In this document: piece by piece, positions 19,217-31,034 of the stretch
Numbering within the stretch: the stretch's first letter is position 1
Layout of the letters: the number at the start of each line of letters is the position of its first letter
Assembly (NCBI RefSeq): GCF_964030895.1
Contig: NZ_OZ034986.1
Span: 62,001-126,000, forward strand
Length of the DNA: 64,000 nt
Direction: 5' to 3'
From: Spiroplasma endosymbiont of Nebria brevicollis
GTDB lineage: Bacteria; Bacillota_I; Bacilli_A; Mycoplasmatales; VBWQ01
Program-made: the position numbers and the translations under genes
Notes under the pieces: model-generated
The model's input: the letters and a program-made list of their open reading frames with translations, nothing else
Databases searched by the model: none
Told to the model about the DNA's origin: nothing

Positions 19217-20009
19217 AAATTCCCTCTTTTCATTGTATAATTCTAATTTAATTTAGCTAAATTTTAATACATATTTTTGATAAAGTAAATAATTTTATTA
19301 TTTACTTATTCCTATATAATAAAAAGTAATAATTATGCTATAGTTTTAGTATAAAATAAAATTAATGAGGAAGATTAAAGTATTATGTTAATGAAAGACA
19401 AAATCATAGAAAAATATTGAGAATTATACAAAACAGAACAAATATCAATAGTTGATGATTCTTCACTTTTTGTTTTATTTAAAAGTGATTTTTCATTACC
19501 AAGTATTGAGTCTTTAAACGGAATACCTCGTGTAGTAGGCTATTGACCAAGAGAACACCAGGTAAAATTATATAATCCTAACACTAGAAGAGTAGCTAAT
19601 GCTGTAGTTTTATCAAAAAGAGAAGTTGCTAAAATTTTAACTTCAAAATCATTTAATTATTATAGAGTTGAATATTATATTCTTTTTAAATTTTTTATTA
19701 TTGATAAGTCAGAATTAAAAAAGAAAAATCCTGATGAATTTAATCAAGATAAAATTAAAGAAAATGAAATGATTAAAACAATAACTACTAATAAATTAAT
19801 AGTTGATGAACTTTGTAATTTTGCTTTAGTTTTATCTGATTATTTAATGAAAAAAGTTGTTTTTCAAAGTAAATTAATGGAAAATGGTTTTAAAAAATTA
19901 TTTATTAATGTGCAATTATCTTTTATTCAAAATATAATGTGAATGTTTTTCAATCAAATTTTAGATTTAAAACCAGAAACATGAAAATTTATCACTAAAA
20001 ATATTTTTA

Positions 20010-20067
20010 GGCTTTTATCCCTTTATGTACTTTTTTAAATTTTATCACATAAACAAGAATAAAAGCC
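20010..20067. repeat. 58-bp miniature element with IS1595-like ends
   Basis: GGCTTTTAT at the left and ATAAAAGCC at the right form inverted ends, and the left end (GGCTTTTATCCCTTTATGTA) matches the pattern of the neighbouring IS end (GGAAATTATCCCCGCATGTA). It contains no ORF. Likely a MITE-like or end-deleted relic of a second IS1595-type element. Confidence 0.55.
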
Positions 20068-20136
20068 TACCTAGGAAATTATCCCCGCATGTACTTATAG
20101 TAAGCACAACATCAGGGTTTCAAAAGTTAGAAGTTT

Positions 20137-20877
20137 ATTAAACTTATATGCATATTCTTTGGCATATAAGTGAATGTTTTCTTTTGAAACCCTGACATGA
20201 GTTTCTGAAAGTCTTCCTCAAATGTTTTCACACTGACTCAATTTGATTTGTGTTGACACCATTTGATGACACATAACCAAATTGATGATATCCTTTTCAA
20301 GAATCAGTAAACAATGGACAGCTAACAGAAATGTGCTGCAAAGCAAACTTCAAAAGGTTTTTCTTGTCTGCTTTTTTTAAAACTTTCACAATTAAATTAT
20401 TGGTTGTTTTTTCATAAATGCCAACAATCAATGTTTTATTCAACAAAGATCTCCCTTGTTTTTTTGAACCCATATATGAAAGAAACATTTCATCCATTTG
20501 TGGAATGCCATTGATAATGAGTTGTGATTCTTGTTTTGCAATTCTATTTCTGATTTCATGATCCATTCTTCAAGCTGTTTTATAAGTCACACCTAATTCT
20601 TTTGTAAGATCTGTTGCAGAGGTATACCATGCTTGGTGTTTATTCATCTAAAGATAAGATAAAATCAAAATGTCAATTTGGTTTGTGACTTATAAAAAAT
20701 GGTGCCATGTAAGATGTTAAATGTTTGATGACATTTCAAACATCTTATTCTTCTAAAATCAGAAACATTTAGACATTTGGTGTCACACTTGATACATTTA
20801 ATTGTTTTCAAACTTGCGATATATTTTAAACAATCTTTTTCTGTTTGAAAACTGTTGTTGAACTCGTTGAGTTTCAT
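20137..20877 (-). pseudogene. IS1595-family transposase, decayed
   Basis: The N-terminal part (ATG 20877) has a zinc ribbon, IKCIKCDTKC...RRIRCLKCHQTF, then a stop/shift zone near 20640. The frame from 20566 carries the DDE domain: QMDEMFLSYMGSKKQGRS (first Asp), CPLFTDSWKGY (second Asp) and NQIESVWKHLRKTF (last catalytic residue). Two or more frame changes and stops make it inactive. Confidence 0.8.
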
Positions 20878-21365
20878 TTTTTCCTCCACAAGTACATGCG
20901 GGGATAATTTCCTATTTTTAAATATATTTATAATCATCAACTATTAGAGTATGCTATGAAATATATCAAAAAAGATTTTAATTTAAAACAAAATTGTGAA
21001 CAAGAATTTTTAAATCAAACATTTGATAATTATTTTAACCATTTCATTAGAGTTATAACTAATAGAAATATTAATGAAAAACTATTAAATTGTTATAGAA
21101 ATAATCGTCAATTATTAAGTAAAAGTCACCAAAAATGAAGAGCAGAGTGATGAGATGAAGAGGAATTACGAATAGATGATAGTTTATTACCTCCAAATAG
21201 TAAAAATATAGTTTATGATGGTAATTATCTTAATCTTATTTTATATGGTCAAGTTAAACTAATCGCTTATCAAATGAACCAAATCATTTTACAAAACTTT
21301 AAAATATTGTATAACTAATCTTTTTTAAAACTAGGTTATTTATAACTTGGAGATTAGGTTAAGAA

Positions 21366-22994
21366 TTATTCAAAAAACTTAATACCTTGTTCATTAATGA
21401 TTTTATTAATATCAATTTTATTATTAAGCATTGTTTTTATTTTTAAATCAATTGTTCCTTGACAATATAAATTAATAATTTGTCGTGGCTTATTATCAGT
21501 TAATTGAGTCGGGAAAAAACGACTTTCAGCTTGTTCGTTTTCCGTTGGATTTAGTTCACGGTCAAGAAAAATCATCACATCGCCTTTATCTAATGTAACT
21601 CCTACGTTAGTTGTTTTAATATTGCATAAGATAATTTTAACTGCACCACTTTGAAAATCATTGATAGCTTTTACTCTTTGGTCTTGAATATTTTTACCAG
21701 TCATAACTTGGTGTTTTAGTTTGTGTTTAGTTAAAATTTCACTTAATACATGAATACCTTTGTCACTAAAAGTACTATAAACTATAATAGAATCGGTTTC
21801 ATTATCTGTTAAATAATCCAATACTCAATTAAATTTAGCACCTAATTCCTTCATTCCTTCGTTAATAGGAGTTGCACAAATTGTTCGTAGTTTCATAAAA
21901 ATCTGTAAGAAAGTAATTTTCGTTTTTTTATTGTAAAATAGGTCTTCTTTCATATTTTCTAATGTTTCATGATAAAGAGACATTTGCCCTTTGGGCATAG
22001 TTAAAATTAAATCATTTTTGATAATAGTTGGCATTTCATCACGAACGTCAACTTGTTTACGCATGATTGATACTTTTTTCACTAAATAATCAAATTCATC
22101 AGCAAGTTGTGGTTTAATATTTGGTTTAGGTAAATTGATAGTAACAAAATTAGTAATTCGTTTTCTAATAATACCAAAATAACGCTCGACAAAATCTCAA
22201 TAATCTATGTCTTGATACAATTTATTATCAATGACTTTTAAAATTCCAAAAACATCGCTGGGATGATTATTAGCAGGTGTTCCTGTTAAACAATAAACTG
22301 ATGAAACATGATTAGCAACATCTAAAATCGACTCGCTCTGAGCAGTTTTATAATTTCGTAAAAAATGAGCTTCATCGATAACTAATGTAAAATCAAATTT
22401 AGTTATTAATTGATTCTTAACATCATTTTTAAAAGTATTTTTACTAACCACTAAGGCGCAATTCGTGCTTTTAGCAAAATCTAAATATTTTTGTGTTCTA
22501 ATTTTAATAGTGTCATCTTTAATAGCAATGCATTCAAAGTTAGTTCAATTTTTTAGTTCAGGAACTCAAGTTAGTAAAATTGTTGATTTTGGAACAACAA
22601 ATAAAACTTTGCTAACTTTCATTTCTGATAAAGCAGCTAAAATAGTTGGTGTTTTTCCTGTTCGCATTTCATTAAATAAACCAAATCTTTGATTTTTTTT
22701 TAAAATCGCAACATCAACTCGTTGGTAATATCTTAATTTAGGATTACCAGTAGTATCACTTAAACTTTTTGCTTTTTGTAAATTTGTTCATTTGGTTAGT
22801 AATTCATCATGTTTAAGTTTTAATTTATTATCATCACAATAATTAAGGAGGGTTTTAATAGCAAACAAGTTAATAGATATGTTAAATTCATTATTACCGT
22901 CAGGTTTAATACCTAAACTATCTAAAATAGTTCTTTTGTTATTTAAAATCTTAATAGATATAGTGTTATTATTAATATTTAAGATTTCCACCAT
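21366..22994 (-). CDS. SNF2-family DNA helicase/ATPase
   Basis: 542 residues in one frame with TGA as Trp. Helicase motifs in order: I NEMRTGKTPT (about 110), II VIDEAHFLRN (about 207), III LTGTPANN (about 235), then the second lobe with VYSTFSDKG, MTGKNIQDQR and a degenerate motif VI ENEQAESRFFPTQ. Short for the family, so mostly the bare motor; the N-terminal 75 residues are unassigned. SNF2 ATPases of this size are common in phages and in defence loci; here it is followed by a decayed AAA+/subtilase pair, which supports an accessory or defence role (inference). Confidence 0.85.
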
Positions 22995-23278
22995 GGTTTG
23001 ATCCTACTTTACATTAATTTTATTCTAAATCTATTATACTGAAAATATAAAGAAAAAATCTAAATTTAATATTAATTAGAGTGAAAAATAAACTAATTAT
23101 TAATTTAGAAAGATAATCAATACATCAACTTCTAGATCCTGGAATAGGTTTTTTGCAATCAACACATGTACTTTGTTATATAAAAAATGAAAAACCTAAA
23201 ATTGAATTTTAGGTCGTATTGATACCTTTTTTATTTTTCTCCTACTTTTTTTACAAAATTAAAAGCAAAATTTACTTA
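22995..23278. other. Intergenic with zinc-finger relic
   Basis: No complete gene. On the minus strand about 23125-23175 reads STCVDCKKPIPGSRSWCI, a cysteine-pair motif without a start, probably a relic. CCTAAAATT/AATTTTAGG near 23194 forms a small hairpin that could terminate transcription on the plus strand. Confidence 0.4.
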
Positions 23279-23760
23279 TTATTGACTAGAAATTGTATTT
23301 AAAATGAAATCAGTATCAGAAGTCTAGCATGGAATATTATCATGGTTATGCCTATAGTTTGGATTATGTAACTTGATATAATCAATTATTTGCCCAATAG
23401 AATCATAAATAATCATCGCTGTTTTTTCGAAATCTGATTTTCATCAGTTTGCAACTTGAGTTTTATTAAAATTATTCATGATAAAATCATAATATTCTTG
23501 TACAGTTGAAAATAAATCCATTCCTGGTTTTAAGTATTCATTGATAAAATAACTAACTGTTCTGGAGTTTTATCAGCAAGTAGTTTTCTACCAACTTTTT
23601 GGACTATTAAACTATCATTACCATATTTTAAATAATTATTTTTAATTTGAGTAATTGCTTGTTGAGTAACTCCAAATCGTTCAGCAATTATCCTAGTTTT
23701 ATAGTTATCTTTTATTAATTTGATTATTTCTTCTTTTGATTCAGTTGTTAATCTTGGCAT
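23279..23760 (-). pseudogene. Helix-turn-helix protein, frameshifted
   Basis: ATG 23760 begins an HTH domain like those of transposase or ParB-like resolvases (IIKLIKDNYKTRIIAERFGV TQQAITQI, about residues 10-40). Near 23555 the frame shifts from KTPEQLVILSMNT to SYFINEYLKPGMDLF...NNFNKTQVANWWKSDF, and a TAG interrupts IPC/TSDTDF. The N-terminal 76 residues could still make a free HTH peptide. Divergent from the AAA+/subtilase genes, hence a candidate regulator. Confidence 0.6.
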
Positions 23761-23955
23761 TCGTTATTCCTCCTATAATGAAATTTATTATAACTTTAAT
23801 TTTAAAAAATGAAAGTTAGTTTTTCTTTTCATTTTTAACTCAGGAATTAAGTTAACAATGGGTATTAATTAAAATAAGTTTAATAGAAATCATAATGTAT
23901 ATTTTTAAAGTTATAATATATAATTATATATAAGAATTTTGAAGGAAGTGTAAAT

Positions 23956-24251
23956 ATGAATAAAGATGAATTAGCATTTTCAATTATCAAAGAAATGATC
24001 GATATTTATAAAATAGATAAAAATGAAAAGTTAATACCAATGATAAAAAAAAATATGCGGATTTTCTATATAAAGAAGGTAGTGTTACTATTTCGATAGA
24101 AATATATGATTTGTTAGGAATAAATAAACAGAATATTAAAACAGCAAGTAATAGTGTTAAAAGGGTAGAAGACTTAGACATTTTAGAATATTATAATTTT
24201 ATTTTTGAGGAAGATGATTATATCGGATCCTTTAACAGAATATTCCAATAA
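23956..24251 (+). pseudogene. Small hypothetical gene upstream of the AAA+ ATPase, frameshift at a poly-A tract
   Basis: GAAGGAAG precedes ATG 23956. The frame MNKDELAFSIIKEMIDIYKI...PMIKKN breaks at a run of nine A (about 24046-24054); shifting one base gives YADFLYKEGSVTISIEIYDL LGINKQNIKTASNS...NRIFQ, ending at TAA 24249-24251. Together about 97 residues, perhaps the N-terminal part or a partner of the AAA+ protein. It overlaps the next gene by about 38 bases. Confidence 0.5.
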
Positions 24252-25035
24252 TATAGTAGTTTTTTTAAAGAAAAATCAAAAAGTTATGACAAAGACCTTT
24301 AAAATGTTTATATTAGGTAGACCAGGAACAGGAAAAACCACTTATGTTAAATATTTAGCAAAAAAGGTTCATTACCAATATATATATATATATAGCAAAG
24401 GCATCTAAAATAGTTTCGTCTTATCTTGGAGATACTCAAAAAAACATAGATTTATTATTGAAAGATATACAAAAAATAAATTCTCAAGGTATTATTTTAA
24501 TTGATGAAATTGATTCTTTTTTAGGAAATAGATCTAATACTTTGAATGATGAATACAAAAGGATGATTGGTAGTTTTAATATTATGATGGATTCTATTCC
24601 TATAGGTACCTCAACCTCAATTATAGCGATCACGAATTATACAGATTATATTGATGAGGCTATTATTAGAAGATTTAACGTTCACATAGAATTAAATAAT
24701 GTTGAAAGAACTAATTTTATAAAGTATTAATAAGTAAAATTGAAAAAAATAATATGCAAATAGATTATGGTATTATAAATAAAATTATTGATTATTATAA
24801 TGAAAAGTTTGAAAGTATTGCTACATATTCTATGATAGAAAATATAATAGATAGTAATATTTTTCTAGGTGAAAATCTTTATAAAAATTTAATATCACAA
24901 TTGTCGAAAAAACCATTTAAAGAAATTAATGAAAAACTTCTTATTGATTTTAAATTAAATATTTCTGAAATAAGTAAAATTTTAGAAAAAGATAGAAGAA
25001 CAGTTAAAAATCATATTTCTAAGGAGTTAAGTTAG
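24214..25035 (+). pseudogene. AAA+ ATPase (IetA-like), frameshifted at a TA repeat
   Basis: Conceptual protein of about 273 residues: Walker A GRPGTGKTT, pore-loop region YIYIAKASKIVSSYLGDT, Walker B IILIDEIDSF, sensor AITNYTDYIDEAIIRRF, C-terminal lid and a final HTH-like ISEISKILEKDRRTVKNHI. Two breaks: an extra unit in a (TA)8 run at about 24378-24394 (seven units restore the frame) and one missing A near 24722. The following gene is a subtilase; AAA+ plus subtilase is the IetAS pair, first described as a plasmid toxin-antitoxin system and later as anti-phage defence. Confidence 0.7.
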
Positions 25036-25037
25036 TT

Positions 25038-26521
25038 ATGAAAAATATCTTTAAATTAAAAAATATCAATACTATAAGTCCACTTTACAGTAGTGGATTT
25101 AGTACACCACATTTTAGAGACATTAAAACTAGTATAGATTTTTATAAAAGAATTAAAAATTAATTATCCAGTATGTTAAAAAAAATATTGAAAATTATGG
25201 AGATATTCCAAAATTTCAAATAGGAGTTATAGATTCATGAGCAGATTTATCAAATTCATTTCCAAATTTTACACATGGAACCCAAGTTTGTTCTGTTGTT
25301 GCTGGGAATGATATATTTAATAATGAAATTTATAAAGATGGACTTGGTTTATTTAGAGTAAAACATTTTGGAATCATTCCGAATGATAAAATTAATTTAA
25401 CAAGTTTTATAAGACAGTTAGAACAAATAATAAAAGACAATAAGCAAATAGAAATATGAAATCTTTCAATTGAAATTGAAGAAACTCCAAAAAATAGAAG
25501 TAGCAGAATTTCAGAATTGGGTAGACAACTAGATAGAATTCAAAAAGAAAATGAAATTCTCATTATTGTCTTTAAGTGTTGGTTCTTTATTTAGAAATAG
25601 TGAAAATAAAATAATAAAGTCCTCATATTCTGGTGATTGTAAAATTTTTAATATTTTTGATAAACCAAATATTTTTGACTTTGGTAATGACATACGATTA
25701 AATTCTGATGATGATTTTACATCATGAGTAATTGATGATAAAAATGGTTTTTTAGGAAAATGAGAAGATGGGACTTCATATGCTTGCGCCCTTAGTAACT
25801 AGTTTAAAACACAAATATGGAATGCCTATTAATACAATAAAAGCCTATATTAATTTAGAAAATATAATAAATTCTAAATTTAATTCTCAACAAGTAACAA
25901 ACGTACTAAATGAAGAAAGAAGGTAAAATTATTTTAACTGTCTTTTTCTTTCCTGGACTGATCTCTCCCTCTTCAAATAAAATAATTTTACCTTTTGATG
26001 AAATACCTAAAAGCAATAAAAATTATCGAAGTTTTCTTCTTGTTAGTTCTGTATCATATATGACTAATACGAATATAAATGTTGGTGATGAATATTCTAG
26101 TACAGACATAAGTGTAAAAGTTAGAGCAAAAGTTTACAAAAGTAATGGTGAAATAGGAAATAAAAATTGCTTAGAAAATTCATCCAACAGTAAAAAAGTT
26201 TCTACAAAATCACAACAAACGCAACATGAGCTTATTGAAAATTTTAAAAAATATAATCCTAATAAAGTTTTAATAGATAAAAATGATTATCTAAACAAGA
26301 AAAAAAACATAACTCAACCTTTTAATTTAGCAGATAATGAGTTAGAAATATCTATAGAATGTACTGATCTTTTTGCAAGTAAAGGAAAAATAAAATATGG
26401 GATTGTTATATATGTTTATGAAATAGTAAATAATTCGTTGCACAGTTTTTTACTAAATAATGAAAAAGTTGTTGAAAAAATTACAAATCAAGAGAAAATT
26501 AGAGAAAGAATGAAATATTAA
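25038..26521 (+). pseudogene. Subtilisin-like S8 protease (IetS-like), frameshifted
   Basis: It starts at ATG 25038, three bases after the ATPase. With four or five single-base corrections one protein of about 490 residues appears. The catalytic triad regions are all visible: Asp in IGVIDSWADL, His in FTHGTQVCSVVAG, Ser in GTSYAAPLVTSL (an extra T in GCTTGCG breaks it), and an SVGS oxyanion-like segment. The C-terminal 200 residues (25910-26521, KKEGKIILTVFFFPGLISPS...) form a beta-rich domain that is not part of the protease core. Breaks near 25163, 25577, 25785 and 25918. Confidence 0.75.
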
Positions 26522-26587
26522 GTAACAGTTATTTTAACACTAATTAATTGATATCAAATAATATGTTAATTATATTAAATAAAGCAA

Positions 26588-26610
26588 AATGTTAGATTAT
26601 CTCTAACATT
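26588..26610 (+). terminator. Rho-independent terminator after the subtilase gene
   Basis: AATGTTAGA / TCTAACATT, 9-bp stem with 5-base loop, followed by TTTTTTAT. Confidence 0.75.
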
Positions 26611-26631
26611 TTTTATATATTAATCTTTAGT

Positions 26632-27621
26632 TTAACGGTCATCACCATTATTAATCGTACCTTTAACAATGACATAATCACATTTAGTTAAAGCAGATAA
26701 ATCTTTACCACCAGCATAAGAAATAGCTGATTGCAAGTCTTCTTCAATTTCTTTATATGTAGCAGCAATACTTCCTTTGTAAGGGACTAAGATTTTTTTC
26801 CCTTCAATATTAGTTGCTTCAACTTTATTAAAAATACTTGCTGAACCAAAATATTCTTTGTATTCATTACCGTTTTCTTTAATAATCTTACCAGGCGTTT
26901 CATCATAACCTGCTAAGATACTACCGGCCATAATCATAGTTGCTCCAAAGGCAATGGCTTTAGCAATGTCACCATTACATCTAATCCCTCCATCAGCAAT
27001 TAATGGTTTAGTAGCGCTACTTGCTACGTCTTGTAATGCATTTAATTGTCAACCACCAGTTCCAAAACCCGTTTTTAATTTAGTGATACAAGCTTTACCA
27101 GGACCAACACCAAATTTAATGGCATCAGCTCCTCATTTTTCTAAATCTTTAACAGCTTCTTTAGTCATAATATTTCCAGCAATAATAAATGGTTTAGTTT
27201 TTGTTTTAGCAAAAGTGGTTTTAATAAATTTAATCATTCCTTCCATAGCATCACTATGCCCGTGGGCAATATCAATGGTAATGAATTCAGGAATTGTATC
27301 TAGTTTCTTAAACTCTGCTAGTAAGATACGGTCTTCATTTTTAACACCAATACTAATAGAAGCATATAGTCCTTTTTCATGCATCATTTTTACAAATTTA
27401 ACTTGGTCAATATCAAAACGATGCATTACGTAAAAGTAATTATTTTTAGCTAATCATACACATAATTTTTCATCAATTACAGCACTCATATTGGCAGGAA
27501 TAATGGGAACTTTAAAAGTAAATCCATTAAGTTTTACACTAGTATTGCATTCTTTACGTGATTTAACAGTTCCCTTTTTAGCAATTAGATTTATATCTTC
27601 AAAATCAAATTTTACAGTCAT
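26632..27621 (-). CDS. guaC: GMP reductase
   Basis: 329 residues, the normal length for bacterial GuaC. It converts GMP to IMP with NADPH, linking guanine salvage to the adenine branch. Visible: phosphate-binding and catalytic segment [18 protein letters not shown] with the catalytic Cys near 175, [40 protein letters not shown] dehydrogenase would carry CBS domains, which are absent. Start ATG 27621 follows AAGGAGAAC. It lies 16 bases downstream of pepF and is probably co-transcribed. A longer antisense ORF here is a shadow. Confidence 0.92.
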
Positions 27622-27637
27622 TTTTTGTTCTCCTTGG

Positions 27638-29467
27638 TTATTTATTAATTAAATTTCCTAATTGTTCAATCATATTTTTTAAATTATTAACTAATGGATT
27701 ATAAACATTAATTTGCGTTAAGTCAACCCCTGCATCTTTTAAAATATCTAAGGGATATTTGCTTGCTCCTGCTTTTAAGAAATTAATTAGATTTTCTTTT
27801 TTTCCTTGTTTAATGTCTTCATACAATTTGTAAGATACAGTAATTGAAGTAGCGTATTTATAAACATAGTATGGTGATTGGAAGAAATGTAAAATACGTG
27901 GTCATGAATATGATTTACTTTTTTCGTCAGCTTTATCTAATACTTTTTGTCCATATTTATTACTTGTCGTTTCATATAGGTCAGCTAAGATATCAGCATC
28001 TAATGGTGTTTCTGCTTCAACTAATTGATGAGCTTTTCATTCAAATTCAGCAAACTGGATTTGACGGAAGAAAGTACCAATTACTGTTTCAATATGACTT
28101 TGTAATAAGTAAATACGTTCTTGGTCATCAGTGGCTTTATTGTATAAATAATCAAATGATAAGTGTTCATTAACAGTTGATGCTACTTCTGCTAAAATAA
28201 TTGGATAGTTGGCATTAGGATATTCTTGATATTTTTCTGAGAATAAAGTATGAACTGAATGTCCAAGTTCATGAGCTAAAGTATTTAGTGAGTTAAGGGT
28301 ATCATCTCAGTTCATTAAGATAATCGGTTCGACACCACTACCACCTGTTGAGTATGCACCAACACGTTTGTTAGTATCTTCGTAGTAATCAATTCTTCCT
28401 GGAAGAAGTGCTAAATCTAATTGTTCTAGATATTCGTCACCTAAAACAGCAAGAATTTCTTTTACACTAGCAATTCCTTCTTCAACGGTAATTTTTTTAG
28501 TAGGCATAGTTGTCATTTTTAAACTTGTGTCAGTACCATAGAATTTTTTTAGTTTAAAGAACTTGCGTTTTAAATCATAAAATTGTTCTACTAAGATGGC
28601 ATGTTTTTGTCCTGCTTTAATTAGGTTTTCATACAATACTAATGGTACATCATCACCTAGTAAACTTTGTTCTAAAGTTGTTAAGTGTTTTTTCTTATCA
28701 GGTTCTTTATCATTATTACGAATTTTGATTTCTTCGACAGCGACTTCTAAAATACTTTCATAGATTTGGGCAAGGGAGTGTTTTTTATTTTTAATGTCTT
28801 CAGTGAATTTCTTAGCCATTTCAATTCTTACTTGTTGGTCTTTAACAGGATCGCTATTTTCTAAGATATCTAAGTATAAAGTTTGTGTTAATTCTTGTTC
28901 TTTATCGTGGTAGTTAAACATTACTTTTTCTTTATCTGCATAAACTAAAGTATCATATAATCCCCCAGCAGCGCTTCGTGATTTGCTAACTTTACTAAGT
29001 AAAGTTTCATCATGTTCTGATAAAATAAAACGTTCAAATTTAAAGAATACTTCCATATCATGAGCATAGACTTTTAATTGTGGCTCTTTAGCAATTCATC
29101 CTTTAATAGTTTTTGGCCCAATGGCTTTGATTTCTGGTTCAATTCATGCTAATTTTTCAGAAATTTTACTTTGTTGAATTCCAAATAAACTAGATAATTG
29201 TTGGTATTCTAAATTAGTTGTGTCTAGGTTACCATAGTGTAAATACTGCACTACTTTAGAACCTAGGATTGACATTTCTTTACCAATAGTTAAATACTTT
29301 TTAAAATTATTAATGTTATTTAATTTACCTTTTAAAGTTAAAATTTGGTCAGCAAACTTATCAAATTGTGGTAAAGCTTTTTTTCAAGCATCGTTATTAG
29401 CAAATAAGTGAGTAAAATCTCAACAATATTTTTCTTTATCTTTTTCATTTAATTGTGAACGCTTCAT
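27638..29467 (-). CDS. pepF: Oligoendopeptidase F
   Basis: 609-residue M3B zinc metallopeptidase that degrades peptides of roughly 7-17 residues in the cytoplasm. The zinc motif HELGH is at 399-403 (LAHELGHSVHTLF), with the third ligand Glu in ILAEVASTVNEHL. TGA = Trp at several sites. Start ATG 29467 gives the usual MKRSQLNEKDKYCWD-type N-terminus. Upstream partner of guaC; both lie convergent to the accessory region. Confidence 0.93.
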
Positions 29468-29642
29468 ATTTTTTGCTCCATTCTGTGTTAATATTACAAT
29501 ACATTAATAATAACAATAATATTAACTGATTACTTATTTTTCAGAAATATCTATTAATAAATTGGATAAAGATAAATAAAAAGGACGTAAAGGAAATATA
29601 TTGTGATTACTTTGATAATTAAAATATTTAGGAGTGAAATAG

Positions 29643-31034
29643 ATGGCAAAAAACAGTTTACTACAAATTAGTAGTAAAGCAAAACTAACATTAAAATTAA
29701 CAGCAGTATTTGCTGATAAAGTACCCCATGAATTAATTGTTAAACAAAAAAAGAAATTAACATTAATTTCAGAAACTAAAACTTATTATTTATATTTGGG
29801 TGAAAGTAAAGAATTAACTCGTAACGATGTTTATGATTTCTTTTTATGTTTTAGTAGCACTAACACTCAAGATTTAGACATTGACATTAAATCATTTGTA
29901 ACATCAAATCTTGATGAAAGTGTTTTATTACAAACTATTTATGAAGCATTATGATTTGGCACTGCAGAAGAATATACTTTGAAAACCAAAAAATCAGAAA
30001 CAAAAAAAGTTAAATACAATGTTATTTCAACAGCAAGTTTCCCAACTTATACTTCACAAGAACAAGTAGATACTCTTGGTGCAAGTATTAACTTAGCACG
30101 TAATCTGCAAGATATGCCGCCTAATGTTTTATACCCTGAAGTATTTGCTAAACACATTCTTGATGCTGCTAAAGGAATTAAAAACTTAACAGTTAAAGTC
30201 TTAGGGCAAAAAGAAATTACTGACTTAAAAATGAATTTATTATTAGCAGTTAATGCTGGTAGTCATTTTGATGCTAAAGTTGTAGTTTTAGAATATAAAG
30301 GTAACCCCCAACATGCTGATGATATTTTAGGGTTAGTTGGTAAAGGTATTACTTTTGATAGTGGTGGATATTCATTAAAACCTTCATCTGCTATGAAAGG
30401 TATGAAGTTTGATATGTCAGGTGCCGCCTCTGTTTGTAATGCAGCGATTGCTGGCGCTAAATTAGGATTAAAATTGAACTTTATCGCAGTTGCTTGTTTA
30501 ACTGAAAATAAAATTGGTGGCCATGCTACTTTAGTAGAAACTATTTTTGCTTCAATGAATGGTAAAACCGTCGAAATTAATAATACTGATGCCGAAGGAC
30601 GTTTAGTCTTAGCAGATGGTATGACTTATGCTTTACAAAAAGGAAAAGCTAACCGTATTATTGAATTATCAACACTAACTGGTGCTATGTTAGTAGCATT
30701 GGGTAGTTATATGACTGGCACTTTTGCCACTGATGATAAATTATTTAATGATTTTAATTTAGCTTCTAAACAATCTAATGAAGAAATTTGACGTATGCCA
30801 ATTCACCAACAAAATTTTTTGAACATGCGTTCATCTAAATTAGCTGACTTAAGTAATATATCAAAAGACCCATATGGTGGTTCATCAAATGCAGCTGCAT
30901 TTTTAGTTGAATTTGCTGAAGATAAACCTTTCTTACATTTAGATATTGCTGGAACTGCTTATAAAAATGATCGTGGTAAGGGTGTATTAATTAAATCATT
31001 AGTACAATATATGAAAAACTATAGTGCTAAATAA
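29643..31034 (+). CDS. pepA: Leucyl aminopeptidase, M17 family
   Basis: 463 residues. It removes N-terminal residues from peptides with two metal ions. Signature NTDAEGRL at about 315-322; metal/catalytic Lys and Asp in GKGITFDSGGYSLKP and MKFDMSGAA. TGA = Trp joins three segments in one frame. ATG 29643 follows TAGGAGTGAAATAG. Divergent from pepF; both digest imported peptides, fitting an organism that relies on host amino acids. Confidence 0.93.

Larger units (their letters stand above)
20010..20912 (-). mobile_element. IS1595-family insertion with 8-bp target duplication
   Basis: The insertion is flanked by the direct repeat TATTTTTA (20002-20009 and 20913-20920), matching the 8-bp target duplications typical of IS1595. 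The core element has inverted ends GGAAATTATCCCCGCATGTACTT (from 20074; right end near 20890-20912). The left boundary at the target duplication is instead a related but different end, GGCTTTTATCCC, belonging to the small unit at 20010-20067. Confidence 0.8.
19385..21318 (+). pseudogene. Hypothetical protein interrupted by an IS1595-type element
   Basis: Codons 19385-20009 (MLMKDKIIEKYWELYKTEQI...) and 20921-21318 (KYIYNHQLLEYAMKYIKKDF...) join into one protein once the insertion 20010-20912 and one TATTTTTA copy are removed. The joined product is about 340 residues, with an internal region of three or more helices and no signal peptide. Not recognised; it resembles plasmid or phage accessory proteins only in being Lys/Asn-rich. 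AGGAAG precedes ATG 19385. Confidence 0.7.

Noticed and set aside
23987-24181. 64-codon hydrophobic minus-strand ORF
   Set aside because: Antisense to the frame preceding the AAA+ gene; Leu/Phe-rich composition is expected from the complement of Lys/Glu codons.
24378-24394. (TA)8 tract as proof of phase variation
   Set aside because: The ATPase has a second break and the protease several more at non-repeat sites, so a change at the TA tract alone would not restore the system.
26954-27433. 159-codon plus-strand ORF
   Set aside because: Lies entirely antisense to guaC, whose motifs are clear; composition is that of a reverse-complement shadow.
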